From Isochrysis galbana (Eukaryota; Haptophyta; Isochrysidales; Isochrysidaceae), in NCBI GenBank assembly GCA_018136815.1, contig CM030935.1, positions 6,632,325 to 6,696,324 of the forward strand: DNA of 64,000 nt, written 5' to 3'. Position numbers and translations under genes: made by a program. The notes beneath the pieces were generated by a model that saw only the letters and a list, made by a program, of their open reading frames with translations, was not told where the DNA came from and did no database searches. Shown in pieces: positions 53,340 through 63,476 of the stretch (positions within the stretch are counted from its first letter, which is position 1; the number at the start of each line of letters is the position of its first letter).

Positions 53340-56300
53340 TCAACGAGAATGGAGCCTGGATCGAGTGCGCGACGACGGCGCATCGAGAACGGGAGGAAGA
53401 GGAGTATCCCTGGCCGACGAAGAAGTTGCTTCCGGGGACTCAACATCTTCTGGACAAGTCTCTTCGACGGAGCGATCATAATCATCAAGCAAATCAGAAC
53501 AACGACGGAGCAACTCGGAACGAGGCTCCCAGGTGGCTTCTCGAATAGAATAGCCACGCCACTTCACGAGGTACTCGATAGAACCGCCATGGCTACGACG
53601 ATCGAGCAACTTTTCAACGATGTACTCGTCGTCAGCCAGCGGCTCTTCATCAACGAAAGTATGATACGGCCGGAGGTTCGAGATATGCACCTCCTCCTTG
53701 ACTAACCCTAGCCGGTGAAGCATTTGCTCGAACGAAGCTTGTGCCCTGGCCTCTTCGGAAGGACCCACGCCCGTTGACCAGATGCCCACATCATCGAGGT
53801 AAGGCATGCAGATCTCCCACGCTAGCGCACCGAGAACGATGTCCATCAAGCGGCACATGTAGGAGGGACCTGATTGGATGCCGAACGGTAGAAAGTTGAA
53901 CTCGTATTTGCCGCGGTGGGTAGTGAAAGCGGTGATATGTTTGTGCGACTCTTTGATCGGGATGCCCCAAAAGCCAGAGGCTAAATCGAGAGTACATAAA
54001 AAGAGAGAACTGAGCGGCCCTTGGCCGGACGCTAGCCTATCAATAGCCTCTACAATGAGGGGTAGAGGGCTATCCTCGACGCGTAGCTTGGCGTTCGTGT
54101 CGCGGTAGTCCACGCAGAATCGAACGGAGCCATCTTTCTTGCTGACCAGGACTACTCGGGAAGCCCAAGCCGAATTTGACTTGCGAATAATGCCGGCGGC
54201 TTCCATCTTGGCTACCTCCTCTTCTATGATGAGCTCGCCTGCGCGGCCCACTCTAGACGGAGCATGCCGGTGAGGAACAGCACCGGGGTTGAGTGGCAAC
54301 TCCACCTCGAGAACATGCGTATGGTTTGGAGCCCCCGGGTGCAACGCGAAAGCTTTGATGCGCCGGGCCAAGAGTTGGCGTACTTCTTCTCGTTGATCGT
54401 CGGAAAGAAGCCGGTCTGGATCGATGGTGGCTGAGTCGAGTAGGGCTCGTTGCTCCTCGCTCAGCGCGGTGACAGGGTCACCATCCCCCTCGCTTCCAGT
54501 CGGAGTCCAGCCCCGGTGCAACTTGAAACGCACCTGGAGCGAAGCTATCGGATGCAGAGACGGCAGGGTCAGCGCATTGACCCCGGTGTGGACGATCGTC
54601 ACCGCGATGCGGTGATCGTCCGTGGGCGTGACCACCGTGGGCATTACGAGAGGAGACGAATCGAGAGCCTCGCGATTTGGTAGGCGGTCGACCAGCATCG
54701 CGCAGTCCGAATGATCTCGGAGAGCTAGCGGAACCCTGACCCAGATGGTTGCGCGGTGGAAGGCAGGAATCGTCACCGCTTGCTCCGTGTAGAGAAGGTA
54801 TTCGGACGAGGTAGACGCCGGAGCTTTGGCCGCAAACTCGTCGGCAGACTCAAAGAGAGGTGTATAGAGTGGCTGCCTAGCATCAGCAGCAGCCTCACCC
54901 TCCGATCCGGCCGGGATCTCTCGTGTTCCCGTCGACCTCTCCAGAAAGTCGACAGTCAGCGGCTGACCGGGTGACATCGAGATAGCTCCGACGAAGCCGG
55001 AGTCCGCGACTGGGGGCGGCGCCGTGGAAACTCTGACTACACATTCGGAAAGGACTCTTGAAGAGTCTTCTGAATCGCCAGAGGCCGGACGGAGGCGGAG
55101 GCTTCCTTCCGAGCTCGCGGCGTCGAGAGAAATGGTAGCGGAGTGGGCGGCCAAAAAATCGTTCCCGAGCAGAAGCATCGCGTTTCCTTCGATGACCGCG
55201 AACGAATGACGGAAGAGGCGACCGGACAAGGAGAAGACGAGGCTAGCCCGGCCCCTAGTGATGAGAGGAAGGCCGTCCGGCCCATGTAGGTTGGGGACGG
55301 TAGCGTCCGATACGCGTTCGACGCAAGCGTCTTCAGGTAGTCGATCGAGAAGAGCAGTGGTGATTACTGACGGGCCCGCTCCAGTGTCAGCCAGGGTGCT
55401 GTTCACCGTGAGGGCAACGTCCGGGAGAACGAACCCTTGAGCTGCGCGGTCGCCATCGGCACGGCAGACCACGAGATCGCGGACATAGAGGCAGTGACGA
55501 GGGTAGAGTGGCGGCGGAGTGTCCGCGATAGATTCTACTGGAAGCGAGGTTCCGGCTCCGGGTGACGGGGTGGTTGGATTGGAGGCTGGCCTGGACGGAG
55601 AAGATTCATCGACGTGGGGCACTCGCTCGATAGCGGCGGCTACCGTCTGCGGCACGAATGGTATTGAAGAGTATGGGGATGCCTTTGCTGAATTAGAGGG
55701 GTTAGGCACGCCATCATAGCCTAGCCCTCGACGGTCCGTCGGATGCCGAGGTTGATCCATTTGGCGTGACCATTCCTTCTCCAGGGACTTTTGCAAGGCT
55801 GTCTTCGGAAGCTTCGACAACTCGGAAAAACCAGCCGCACTGAGGCCCCTAGCGGCAGCCCCATCGCCACACAATGCCTGTGGAGTACCTTCTCCGTCGG
55901 CGGCGTCGGAGGGCTTGGTCTCGAGGGCCTGCATGCTCCGGTGTTCTGGAGTCTCGGGCGTATCATCTTCTCCCGAGTCCAGCCCAACATCCCCGTTTTC
56001 AAGTGGCCTTTCGGCTACGACCGAACCGGTCGGTTCGGCCACTCCTTCGTCGCCAGCCGTGAAGGAGGCGCTCGGAGATAGTGCATTGATGCCTTGAGAG
56101 CCCAGTCGAGACAAGATGGAAGGTTCCGACGGCTCCGCAGCTGCCGCTTGCTCAGCGATTTCTTGGGCGATGGAAGGCGTGACATCCTGCCACCGATGGA
56201 CCCCCGAAATTACATCACGATCGAAGACCTGCCACTTGCTGCGGCGCTTCTTCACCGTGTTTGGAGGGCCTGGCGTTGTAGAGCGGTCCCTTATGGGCCA

Positions 56301-58670
56301 CTCCCACGGCGTGAAGCGGTCTCCTTTCGCCTCGGTCCCGTCTTGCGATACGATAGTTTCCGAGTCCTCCTGATGAAGCAGGCGAGACGCATCGGCAACG
56401 GGGCCTACGTCCGGGATCACGACAACCGAATCAGACACTAGCGAACCGCTGGGAGGCGTGAGGTGAGAGCTAGAAGCTGCTTCGCCTCTCCCCTCCATGA
56501 AGCGAGCCAGAGCCGTCCTCGGCTCAGCCAGTTCGAAGCCGGTCGAGCAGAGCGAAGGGCGTTCTCTCAAGCTGGCAGCAGCTTGGGAAATTGCCCAGTC
56601 CACCGTGAAGTCGAGCGAACGCGACGCCTTGGCTTCGCGCGCATAACGGCGCAAGACCGGCATCCACTGGGCCGCCATTGCACCGGCAATGCCCACATAG
56701 GTGCGGCTGCGAAGGGCGCCACGGTGGGGCGACGGCGATAGATCCGCCATCGCGGATAGACGTCCCTCGACAATCTTCGAAGGCTGCAGGGGCGGGAGTG
56801 AAGCCGTCAGGTACAGGCCAGTTGCTTTTTGATGGCCCGTGCCGTGCTGCCACGGCTGCACAAACTGCCGCGGTCGCAACCCCCCGACTAAGGCGGAGGC
56901 TTCCGCGTGCATTCGAGGATTTTCGACGGCAACGAAAGGCGCGTTGGCGCTTGCCATGGCGAGGAAGACTCTAGCGGCGGATTCGAGAGCCTGGCGTCGT
57001 CCCGGCTCCCGATCGAGCCACTGGCAACTCACCGCCGACAAATACGTGCACGGCGGATGCGCGACCACGAGGTCCCAACCGAGGTTTTGAATGTGAAGAG
57101 CATCTCCGCAGAAGTGGGGAATGTAGTCGATCTCCGACGGTCGTAGATCGCACGTCGCGACGTGCGCTCCGGCGAGTAGGAACATCGAAGACACGACCCC
57201 GCTAGCTTCACCGACGACTAGAACGCGGGGTGGAGGAATCCCCTCGGCCGCGTCGAACGTCACGGCGTCGTGGATCGCCGCTAACTCAGCGCAAAGCTCG
57301 TCAAAATGCGTCGGCAGTACGGCAGAGGGTGATGAATGAGTGCTCGCGTGCGGCCGCCGCAAGGCTAGAGCAGCTTCGGCGAGATGGCGGGGCAAGATGA
57401 CGGAGGAACCGCTAGCCCGGGCACGGGAGGCGGCTAACATTTGGAGCTCGCGCGTAGGGGCGCGGGCAGCTTCAGTAGACTTGGCGGCCGAGGAACAACC
57501 AACCACGGCGATCCGGTGGATGGCCTCGGCAGTAGAATTCAGGGGGAGGGGGTCGTCGCCCTGAAGTTTCGGTGGGCTAGACCTGAAGGGGGTTGGCTCC
57601 GGCGGGCGATCCCTGGAACAGGGATCCTCCGGAGAGCCGAGAGAAAGAGGAGACGCCGGCGTCCGTGTGGGGCGCGACGAGAGATCGTAATCGACGGCCC
57701 CTGCGTCTCCCGAGTCTGGGGTGGCCACGGCGTGAGCGCGGAAAGCCGCAGCTCCCTTGGAACCTTCATCTTCATTGACTCCGGAAGCCGACCCTTCCGG
57801 GTCGGGAACCAGGTCAGAAACGAGAACAGGTGCAACTTCGAGACGAGAGAATGAACACGATGACGGAGAAATATAACGAACCGGGGAGAGAGGTGAGGAG
57901 GAGGCACAAGTCTCCGCCTCCACTGCACGAGAACCTACGGTAGACAACGACAATTCGTCCGCAGAGCGGCTCCGGCTATGGCCCTTGGGAGAGAGGTCTC
58001 CAGTGGGGTCCCGAAGAGCAGAAACAGGTAAAGCAGCAACAACGTTTTCGGACGCGGCAGCGGCCACGTCGGACCTATCCATAGAACCTAGAGCAGAAGA
58101 TGATACCGAGTCGACAGCCCTCGAGGGCTTTACAACTGACTGTTTACGAAACGAAGAGACCGAAGACGCGTCGGATCCACCTAGCCCACCCCCTTGGGCA
58201 GGGCCGTCGGGGGATGAATCCAGGGATGAAGATGCGTCGAAAGACCTAGGAGAATTAGAAGAAACCGAAGACAGCATAGTATCCGTAGAAATAGATTCCA
58301 AGAGGGGCAGCGAGCGAGAATCGGCCCCTAACATCCTAATAGCGTGCGGAGTAATAGAAGAACTTGTAGACGTACACGAATTTCGGAGAGTCGGGTCGCG
58401 ACTATCTCCGGGGCAAACCTGTTTCCAGGAGCCCGGGTCAAGTGTCGACTCCGGCTTCCGAGATAGCCGTTCGGCGGGGGCTTCAGCCGGCGAGGCGGCT
58501 CCCACCGTCGAGGACTGAATAGAGCTAGAGACAGGGGGAGAATCGCCGCGTCGACAGCTCTTCTCCCCAAGCGGCGTAGGGATCGGATCGGGATGGTGGT
58601 GGTGGCGTTCAGGCCCACCGCCCGCGATGTTCTCCGCCAGGGTTTGAAGGACGGGGACCCCGCCGGACCC
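53340..58670 (-). CDS. pol with DNA (cytosine) methyltransferase-like, protease, reverse transcriptase (partial) and chromodomain
   Basis: 1776 codons, in the same frame as gag after a single UAG and with no ATG near its start, so readthrough is the likely expression route. Order: a serine-rich spacer; methyltransferase (57230-56645) with RVLVVGEASGVVSS and CDLRPSE (cofactor-binding region), DLVVAHPPCTYLS (Pro-Pro-Cys catalytic motif), FVAVENPRMH, FVQPWQHGTGHQKATGLYL and RSRTYVGIAGAMAAQW, all characteristic of a phage and bacterial cytosine-methyltransferase-like family; aspartic protease with LADTGAGPSVI (about 55385); reverse transcriptase (54308-53702) with FCVDYRDTNA, CTLDLASGFWGI, LPFGIQSGP and MPYLDD; then an abrupt join at HRLGLV|KEEVHISNLRPY into the integrase end, and a chromodomain (YIVEKLLDRR, YLVKWRGYSIREATWEP). 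RNase H and the integrase DDE core are missing without loss of frame. Confidence 0.88.
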   Translation of the reverse strand, partial: GSGGVPVLQTLAENIAGGGPERHHHHPDPIPTPLGEKSCRRGDSPPVSSSIQSSTVGAASPAEAPAERLSRKPESTLDPGSWKQVCPGDSRDPTLRNSCTSTSSSITPHAIRMLGADSRSLPLLESISTDTMLSSVSSNSPRSFDASSSLDSSPDGPAQGGGLGGSDASSVSSFRKQSVVKPSRAVDSVSSSALGSMDRSDVAAAASENVVAALPVSALRDPTGDLSPKGHSRSRSADELSLSTVGSRAVEAETCASSSPLSPVRYISPSSCSFSRLEVAPVLVSDLVPDPEGSASGVNEDEGSKGAAAFRAHAVATPDSGDAGAVDYDLSSRPTRTPASPLSLGSPEDPCSRDRPPEPTPFRSSPPKLQGDDPLPLNSTAEAIHRIAVVGCSSAAKSTEAARAPTRELQMLAASRARASGSSVILPRHLAEAALALRRPHASTHSSPSAVLPTHFDELCAELAAIHDAVTFDAAEGIPPPRVLVVGEASGVVSSMFLLAGAHVATCDLRPSEIDYIPHFCGDALHIQNLGWDLVVAHPPCTYLSAVSCQWLDREPGRRQALESAARVFLAMASANAPFVAVENPRMHAEASALVGGLRPRQFVQPWQHGTGHQKATGLYLTASLPPLQPSKIVEGRLSAMADLSPSPHRGALRSRTYVGIAGAMAAQWMPVLRRYAREAKASRSLDFTVDWAISQAAASLRERPSLCSTGFELAEPRTALARFMEGRGEAASSSHLTPPSGSLVSDSVVVIPDVGPVADASRLLHQEDSETIVSQDGTEAKGDRFTPWEWPIRDRSTTPGPPNTVKKRRSKWQVFDRDVISGVHRWQDVTPSIAQEIAEQAAAAEPSEPSILSRLGSQGINALSPSASFTAGDEGVAEPTGSVVAERPLENGDVGLDSGEDDTPETPEHRSMQALETKPSDAADGEGTPQALCGDGAAARGLSAAGFSELSKLPKTALQKSLEKEWSRQMDQPRHPTDRRGLGYDGVPNPSNSAKASPYSSIPFVPQTVAAAIERVPHVDESSPSRPASNPTTPSPGAGTSLPVESIADTPPPLYPRHCLYVRDLVVCRADGDRAAQGFVLPDVALTVNSTLADTGAGPSVITTALLDRLPEDACVERVSDATVPNLHGPDGLPLITRGRASLVFSLSGRLFRHSFAVIEGNAMLLLGNDFLAAHSATISLDAASSEGSLRLRPASGDSEDSSRVLSECVVRVSTAPPPVADSGFVGAISMSPGQPLTVDFLERSTGTREIPAGSEGEAAADARQPLYTPLFESADEFAAKAPASTSSEYLLYTEQAVTIPAFHRATIWVRVPLALRDHSDCAMLVDRLPNREALDSSPLVMPTVVTPTDDHRIAVTIVHTGVNALTLPSLHPIASLQVRFKLHRGWTPTGSEGDGDPVTALSEEQRALLDSATIDPDRLLSDDQREEVRQLLARRIKAFALHPGAPNHTHVLEVELPLNPGAVPHRHAPSRVGRAGELIIEEEVAKMEAAGIIRKSNSAWASRVVLVSKKDGSVRFCVDYRDTNAKLRVEDSPLPLIVEAIDRLASGQGPLSSLFLCTLDLASGFWGIPIKESHKHITAFTTHRGKYEFNFLPFGIQSGPSYMCRLMDIVLGALAWEICMPYLDDVGIWSTGVGPSEEARAQASFEQMLHRLGLVKEEVHISNLRPYHTFVDEEPLADDEYIVEKLLDRRSHGGSIEYLVKWRGYSIREATWEPRSELLRRCSDLLDDYDRSVEETCPEDVESPEATSSSARDTPLPPVLDAPSSRTRSRLHSR

Positions 58671-61388
58671 CTACTGAGGCTTAACCCGGACCATCGAGCG
58701 AAGAAGCTTATGAATGTGCTCGTCCGATCCGCACTCTCCGCAGCCAGCCTCACACAGAAAGCGGATATATGGCTGACAGATGACGGGGTTGTGAGCACCG
58801 TCTCCCGTGCCATATTTCCAGGCTTCGCTGGATGGAGTGCCAGGAGGAGCTTGAGGTCGGAAAGCGCAGAAGGCACAGCCGTTTTCGTTCGTCCATTCGG
58901 TGATTCCCCTATTGATATCGTCCGTTCGTGGAGTTTCCATTGAATTATCGGCCGGTCGGCACTTTGCTAGCGCCGCCGAGACCCTTGGGTGCTTGGCATA
59001 GCCTGCTACGGCCCAGAAGCGGGCTCGGGCCCGATTCCAAAGCTCGGGCGTCCACCGGGATACGCCCAAATCGGGCGGTAGCCCTTGGCCGTTCGCCGGC
59101 GGATCGCAGCGACGGCTGGGCGGCCGAGACGAGCCTCCCTTTCGACCCGGTGGATCGGTCAGTATAGCCGGCAACGGTGAGTTGGAGTGGTAACTTGCCG
59201 GCGGTGCAGCAGCCCGATAATCAGGCTTCGAAGCAGGCGAATGTCCCTGTCCGCGAAGAGCTTCCGCCACGGTAGCTTGGACGGCCGCCTGCACGGCGGC
59301 AACCATGTCCGTGGTCGAAGCGGTCTTCTGGGACGAGGAAGTCTCGTTCTTTGCCTCGCCTGAGGCTTTAGTGCGTACGCTAGCCACGGTTTGCTTCGTC
59401 GAGGGCCGGGATTGATGACGCTTCACCCGAGCCTGCTCGTAAGGGCTGAGGTACCGTTGGCAGAGGTTGACGCACGAGAGCGCCGACCGACCTAGCTCGT
59501 GGTTCTCTACGCGGAAACGAGTCTCCGCGAGCACCTCCGCAAATTTAATAGCATTATCGACGCCGCGCTGAGGATCAACCTTATCGTTCCGGATGATTTC
59601 TTCGAACCTCTGGTTGATCTCATGGGCCATGTTTGGATGATCCCACACGTTGGTGGAGTCAACCGCGGAATCGCCAAGCTTGCGGATGTAGGCGCGAACC
59701 AAATTCTTGCTGAGCTCACATAGATCAGCGCCAGCCTCGCGCTCCCTCATGCGGTCCCACTCCATCGACGCCGAGTCTTTCGCGAAACCATCGGCCCCGT
59801 TTGCGAAGGTCCCGTCGCATTTGCGAAGAAGGACGTCAGCAGCGAGGACAGGATTGAGAGCGAGGGCGCGGTCCTCCACTAGATCGAGGAGGAAGGCGAA
59901 GATGCGAGAATTGCCGCTGGAATTGGCTCCGGCTGCCGCGAGGAGGGAGGTAAATATTTCGCGATGATCGCAGCCGAGCGCTAGTGCCCGCTCCAACGGC
60001 TTGATGAGAGTTAGCCGAAATTCGTTCCAGGCTGTCGCCGCGGTTTGAACGTTATCGGAGGCGAGGGCCTTTGGGAAGCGGAGCTCCGAAAGCTCTTTGC
60101 CCATCCTGACCTGATGGTGAAGGGTTTGCTCGGCTGAGAAGCGGCTACGCACCCATTTGAGCAAGTGGTCCTCCTCCATGAAAATTCGGCAATGCCAAAC
60201 GTTGCCCGCCAGGGAGAGGTTGCTCTTCAAAATGGTGTGGATGAGCTCGTGCTCGTCGGAGTCGCGGTAAAGGGCGGCCAGATCGCGTGAAGGCAGGGCG
60301 AGGAGATTTTTCCACTCGCTTACAACTGCCTCTCGCTCATCCATCCCCACCGCGAGGCAGGGGTCACGAGGGTGGCGAAGTGGCACCATCGGGGTCGGGC
60401 CCCGGTAAGGGCTTTGGTCCTGGCGGCGGGATTCCGATTTAGAGGTCGGGTACGCCGACCGTGGAACCCTAGAAGCCGGAGAGCTGTGGCCCTTTGGGTC
60501 TAGAGCAGGAGGCTCGCCCATGGGTGGTTCCCTCTGAACCGGCCTAGCAGAATCCGCAGCCGCCTCGGTCCGATCCATCGACGGACTTGAAGCGGGCTCT
60601 TGGCGGGCTTGGAGTAGCTGAGTCAGGGCTTTGAACCCTGCTTCAACTTGATCCCGGAGAAGCCCCTCCCTCGCCTCTGCCGCGGCAAGGGATGAGTGTA
60701 GGCGCTCCACAGCCCCTTTTAGGGTGTTGGTCTCCGCCTGAAGCCTTGCCATTTCCGCATCCTGACGCGCCGCGGCCGTCTCGATCGGGGTGATCTCTTG
60801 ATCAAGGACCCCTTTTGATGACGGCGGGGCATAGTCCCGGTAGGCGGGGCTTCGGAAGCTGATCACCTCAGCTTCACCCACCTCAGACTCATCATCTCGA
60901 AGGTGAGGAGGCGGGTCAAATTGAATCAGAGGGAGGGGACCCTCCTCCACCTCATGGGCCAACTCAGCGACGCTGAAGTTGGCTTCATGCGGGAGAGGGT
61001 CATGCTCCACCATGGCCCGCTGTGATTGCACCCGGTGGGTGCCGAGGGCAGCGGACCAAGACTCGCCATCCGCCACGAGCTGATCGGAGCCAGTCGTGGA
61101 GATAGCAGCCGGAGTGATGGGTGCCACTGGTGCAGCCTCAGAGGCCGTGGGATCACTCGGACATCCAACGGGAACAGAAGCTGCAGCGGGCAGAGAAGGT
61201 TCCCTGAGAGGTTCCTCCTCTGCGGCCGAGGACGCGAGCTTAGATTTCGTGCTTGTCGAGTCGAGCGCTACCGGAGGGCTCTGAGCCACTCCGTCGCGAG
61301 CGGCACCGGCGGCTAGCGCGGCGCTTTGTCCCTCCTCCCCACCGGGAGTCGGGTGAATGAAATTCTGGACTGGGTCGGGCAACCCCAT
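58671..61388 (-). CDS. gag-like protein of the methyltransferase-bearing chromovirus
   Basis: 905 residues from the first ATG (61388); an in-frame open stretch extends further to 61553 without ATG. It should form the particle that packages element RNA. A proline- and alanine-rich N-terminus is followed by a clear coiled coil (ARQDAEMARLQAETNTLKGA, then VERLHSSLAAAEAREG), a helical capsid-like middle (EWKNLLALPSRDLAALYRDS; LLKWVRSRFSAEQTLHHQVR), and a Cys/His C-terminus (CAFCAF, CEAGCGECGSDEHIH) that may bind nucleic acid. It ends in TAG at 58671-58673, context CAG-TAG-GGG, and the same frame stays open into pol. The start codon lies within the 5' LTR. Confidence 0.82.
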   Translation of the reverse strand: MGLPDPVQNFIHPTPGGEEGQSAALAAGAARDGVAQSPPVALDSTSTKSKLASSAAEEEPLREPSLPAAASVPVGCPSDPTASEAAPVAPITPAAISTTGSDQLVADGESWSAALGTHRVQSQRAMVEHDPLPHEANFSVAELAHEVEEGPLPLIQFDPPPHLRDDESEVGEAEVISFRSPAYRDYAPPSSKGVLDQEITPIETAAARQDAEMARLQAETNTLKGAVERLHSSLAAAEAREGLLRDQVEAGFKALTQLLQARQEPASSPSMDRTEAAADSARPVQREPPMGEPPALDPKGHSSPASRVPRSAYPTSKSESRRQDQSPYRGPTPMVPLRHPRDPCLAVGMDEREAVVSEWKNLLALPSRDLAALYRDSDEHELIHTILKSNLSLAGNVWHCRIFMEEDHLLKWVRSRFSAEQTLHHQVRMGKELSELRFPKALASDNVQTAATAWNEFRLTLIKPLERALALGCDHREIFTSLLAAAGANSSGNSRIFAFLLDLVEDRALALNPVLAADVLLRKCDGTFANGADGFAKDSASMEWDRMREREAGADLCELSKNLVRAYIRKLGDSAVDSTNVWDHPNMAHEINQRFEEIIRNDKVDPQRGVDNAIKFAEVLAETRFRVENHELGRSALSCVNLCQRYLSPYEQARVKRHQSRPSTKQTVASVRTKASGEAKNETSSSQKTASTTDMVAAVQAAVQATVAEALRGQGHSPASKPDYRAAAPPASYHSNSPLPAILTDPPGRKGGSSRPPSRRCDPPANGQGLPPDLGVSRWTPELWNRARARFWAVAGYAKHPRVSAALAKCRPADNSMETPRTDDINRGITEWTNENGCAFCAFRPQAPPGTPSSEAWKYGTGDGAHNPVICQPYIRFLCEAGCGECGSDEHIHKLLRSMVRVKPQ

Positions 61389-62575
61389 TCGGGTGTATGG
61401 ACAGGGAACGAACGGCGAACGAAGGACTGTGGGGCGGCGAGGCGCTCCTAGCGGCCCTAGTGTGTTGGGCTTTAAGAGATTGTTAGACCTACAAAGAACT
61501 CTTCCCTCAGGGAGGGAGCCTAGGCTGCTTGAGTGCAGCGACGCAGCGAACAACGACGGACAAAGAGCCTGAGAACAACAGGATACACCGACTCACGAAC
61601 ACACCGGAATCATTCACCCAAACAAAGCAAATTATCAAGCAACCGCGACCCCAAATCACCGATAACTCAAACACGTCGCGAGAGACGGAGAGAGAGAGCG
61701 AGAGAGAGAGAGACTCCGCAGCGACGGCCGGAGCGTGTCTCCGTTGTAACTTCCCACGTAGCGGAGAGTCCGAAGGGGAGCGTCATGTCGCGCGACCACG
61801 GCGATCACTTTGGATACAGATCGCAACGAGATGTCTTCACGACCGAATAAATCTTGCCGTTGAGCGTGAACCTTCTAGACGCTTCTAACGAACAACCCTG
61901 AGTAGCAACCAAGGGGAAGAAACACCAAAGGGGCCAAGGCTTGCATGTAACTTGCATCAAGGGGAAAGATTCCCTCACCTAGGAAGCGAACCTACACCGA
62001 TCTCCAAGGGGAGATGGCAAATTAAACCTCAAATCTCGAGCGGCTAGAGCAACCGACTCGCTCGCCAAACACCTTGACCGAGAAGAAAGAAGCAAGGACC
62101 TACAAGCCAAGGGTAGCGGACCTAGGGAATGTGAGAGGAAGTTTCCGAACGCCAACGCGAACGCCAAACGCGGGAAGGCAACGAAACCCTAACCAGGCCA
62201 AGCAGAACCTATGAAGAACAGGCCTGGACGACAACGAAAGTCAGCAGGTCCCAAGAAAGAACCGGAACCCAACAAGAAACGACAAGCCTTGCAAGAAGCT
62301 AAACAAGCCTTCACAAGGTAACCTGAGAGCCTGAGACAAGCGCGCAGCGAGTGACAGGCGACCTGGCTCCTTTGGGTCAAGATTACCCGAAAGGAGGAAA
62401 CCTGGAATCTAGACCTGACAAACAGGCTAGAAGGAACGAAACGAGAACTCGAATTCTAGATCGCTAGGGACGAACCCTACCAACCTAGGTATGCCTGAGC
62501 TTCACCGTGTGGCCGCACGGCGAAGGACCTGGAATCAAGAGCCTGGAAATCGCATCATCTGGGATGAATGCGACA
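61254..62575 (-). repeat. 5' LTR (1322 bp)
   Basis: Direct repeat of 51631-52952. The gag ATG (61388) lies inside it, 135 bp before its 3' boundary, and the reading frame crosses into the internal region. Confidence 0.95.
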
Positions 62576-62580
62576 TAATC

Positions 62581-63150
62581 GCCTCGTCGCCGTTGTGGTC
62601 ATTGGTCGTTGAAAGAGAGAAAAGAGAAAGAGAACCAACGACGTGTGCCCCTGAGGCGGGACGGCGGGAGGCGGAAGGCGGGAGGGCAAACCGTTTTGTT
62701 TTTTTGTTTTTTGGGGGGGGGCAAATGATGGTATCTATATATATCTTTCTACTATTAAACCGGCCGGCTCATAGTCAGACTGATGGTCACCGTCAGGTCC
62801 GACTAGCCCTGATAACTGTCTGACGTCACTGATGTCAGGCCTGACGTCCCAACCCGGAGCAGCATAGGGGGCACCTTCAAGATTTTTTGTTCATGTAGGC
62901 TAATCCAAACTCTAGGTTCCCAGGGTGATGGTGGATGGTGCTGAATTCGCACCCTCTACAAAAGAATTGTGGCCGTGCTGAGATGGTGCAATTCGTAGAA
63001 AGTAGAAAGTGGCCCATCCGCTTGCGGTCACTGCTCGCTGCTCGGGCCTGCCAGCGCCTTTTCTCTTCTCCCTCGCCTCTTCCTACCCCACGAGTAATGG
63101 GATTCCACGCCCATTTAATAGAATATATCCGGGTCTCCCTGTGTCCTCTC
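62581..63150. other. Intergenic, nothing recognised
   Basis: Flank of the LTR element. Short TCAGACTGATGGTCACCGTC / GTCTGACGTCACTGATGTCA dyad-rich sequence at about 62775-62850, otherwise plain. Confidence 0.4.
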
Positions 63151-63166
63151 TCTTATGTCTTTGGAT

Positions 63167-63320
63167 AATCTCTCTCTCTCTCTCCCTTTCACATCTCTCT
63201 CTCTCTCTTCTCTCTTTCTCTCTCCCTCCCTCCCTCCCTTCCCCCCCCCCCCCCATTGATTCTCTCTTCCCCGAGATCAAGATATATCGGTCCCAGGACC
63301 CCCCCCCCCCCCGAACCCCC
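63167..63320. repeat. CT microsatellite and C runs
   Basis: CT runs at 63169-63185 and 63193-63240 and C runs at 63241-63254 and 63299-63312, the pyrimidine leader of the downstream gene. Confidence 0.9.
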
Positions 63321-63476
63321 CCCAACACGCAACAGCTCCTCGCACCGTCTCTCTTCTTTACCTACTCTCCCCACTTTTCTACTCTCCCCGCGGCTTCCCC
63401 TTCCGCGGCTTCCACCCCCTCCTCCCTATTCTCCCTCCCCCCCTCCACTTCCCCCCTTCCCCCCCTCCCCCCCAGC

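Larger units (their letters stand above)
51631..62575 (-). mobile_element. Ty3/gypsy chromovirus carrying a DNA methyltransferase domain, 10.9 kb
   Basis: A full LTR-to-LTR unit flanked by the 5-bp duplication TAATC (51626-51630 and 62576-62580). The LTRs are both 1322 bp, start TGTCG and end CGACA, and look identical wherever I compared them, indicating a recent insertion. On the minus strand the order is 5' LTR, gag, UAG, then pol with methyltransferase, protease and partial reverse transcriptase, then integrase C-terminus with chromodomain, then a GGGGGG polypurine tract directly before the 3' LTR. RNase H and the integrase catalytic core are absent, so transposition must depend on enzymes from another copy. 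Confidence 0.93.
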
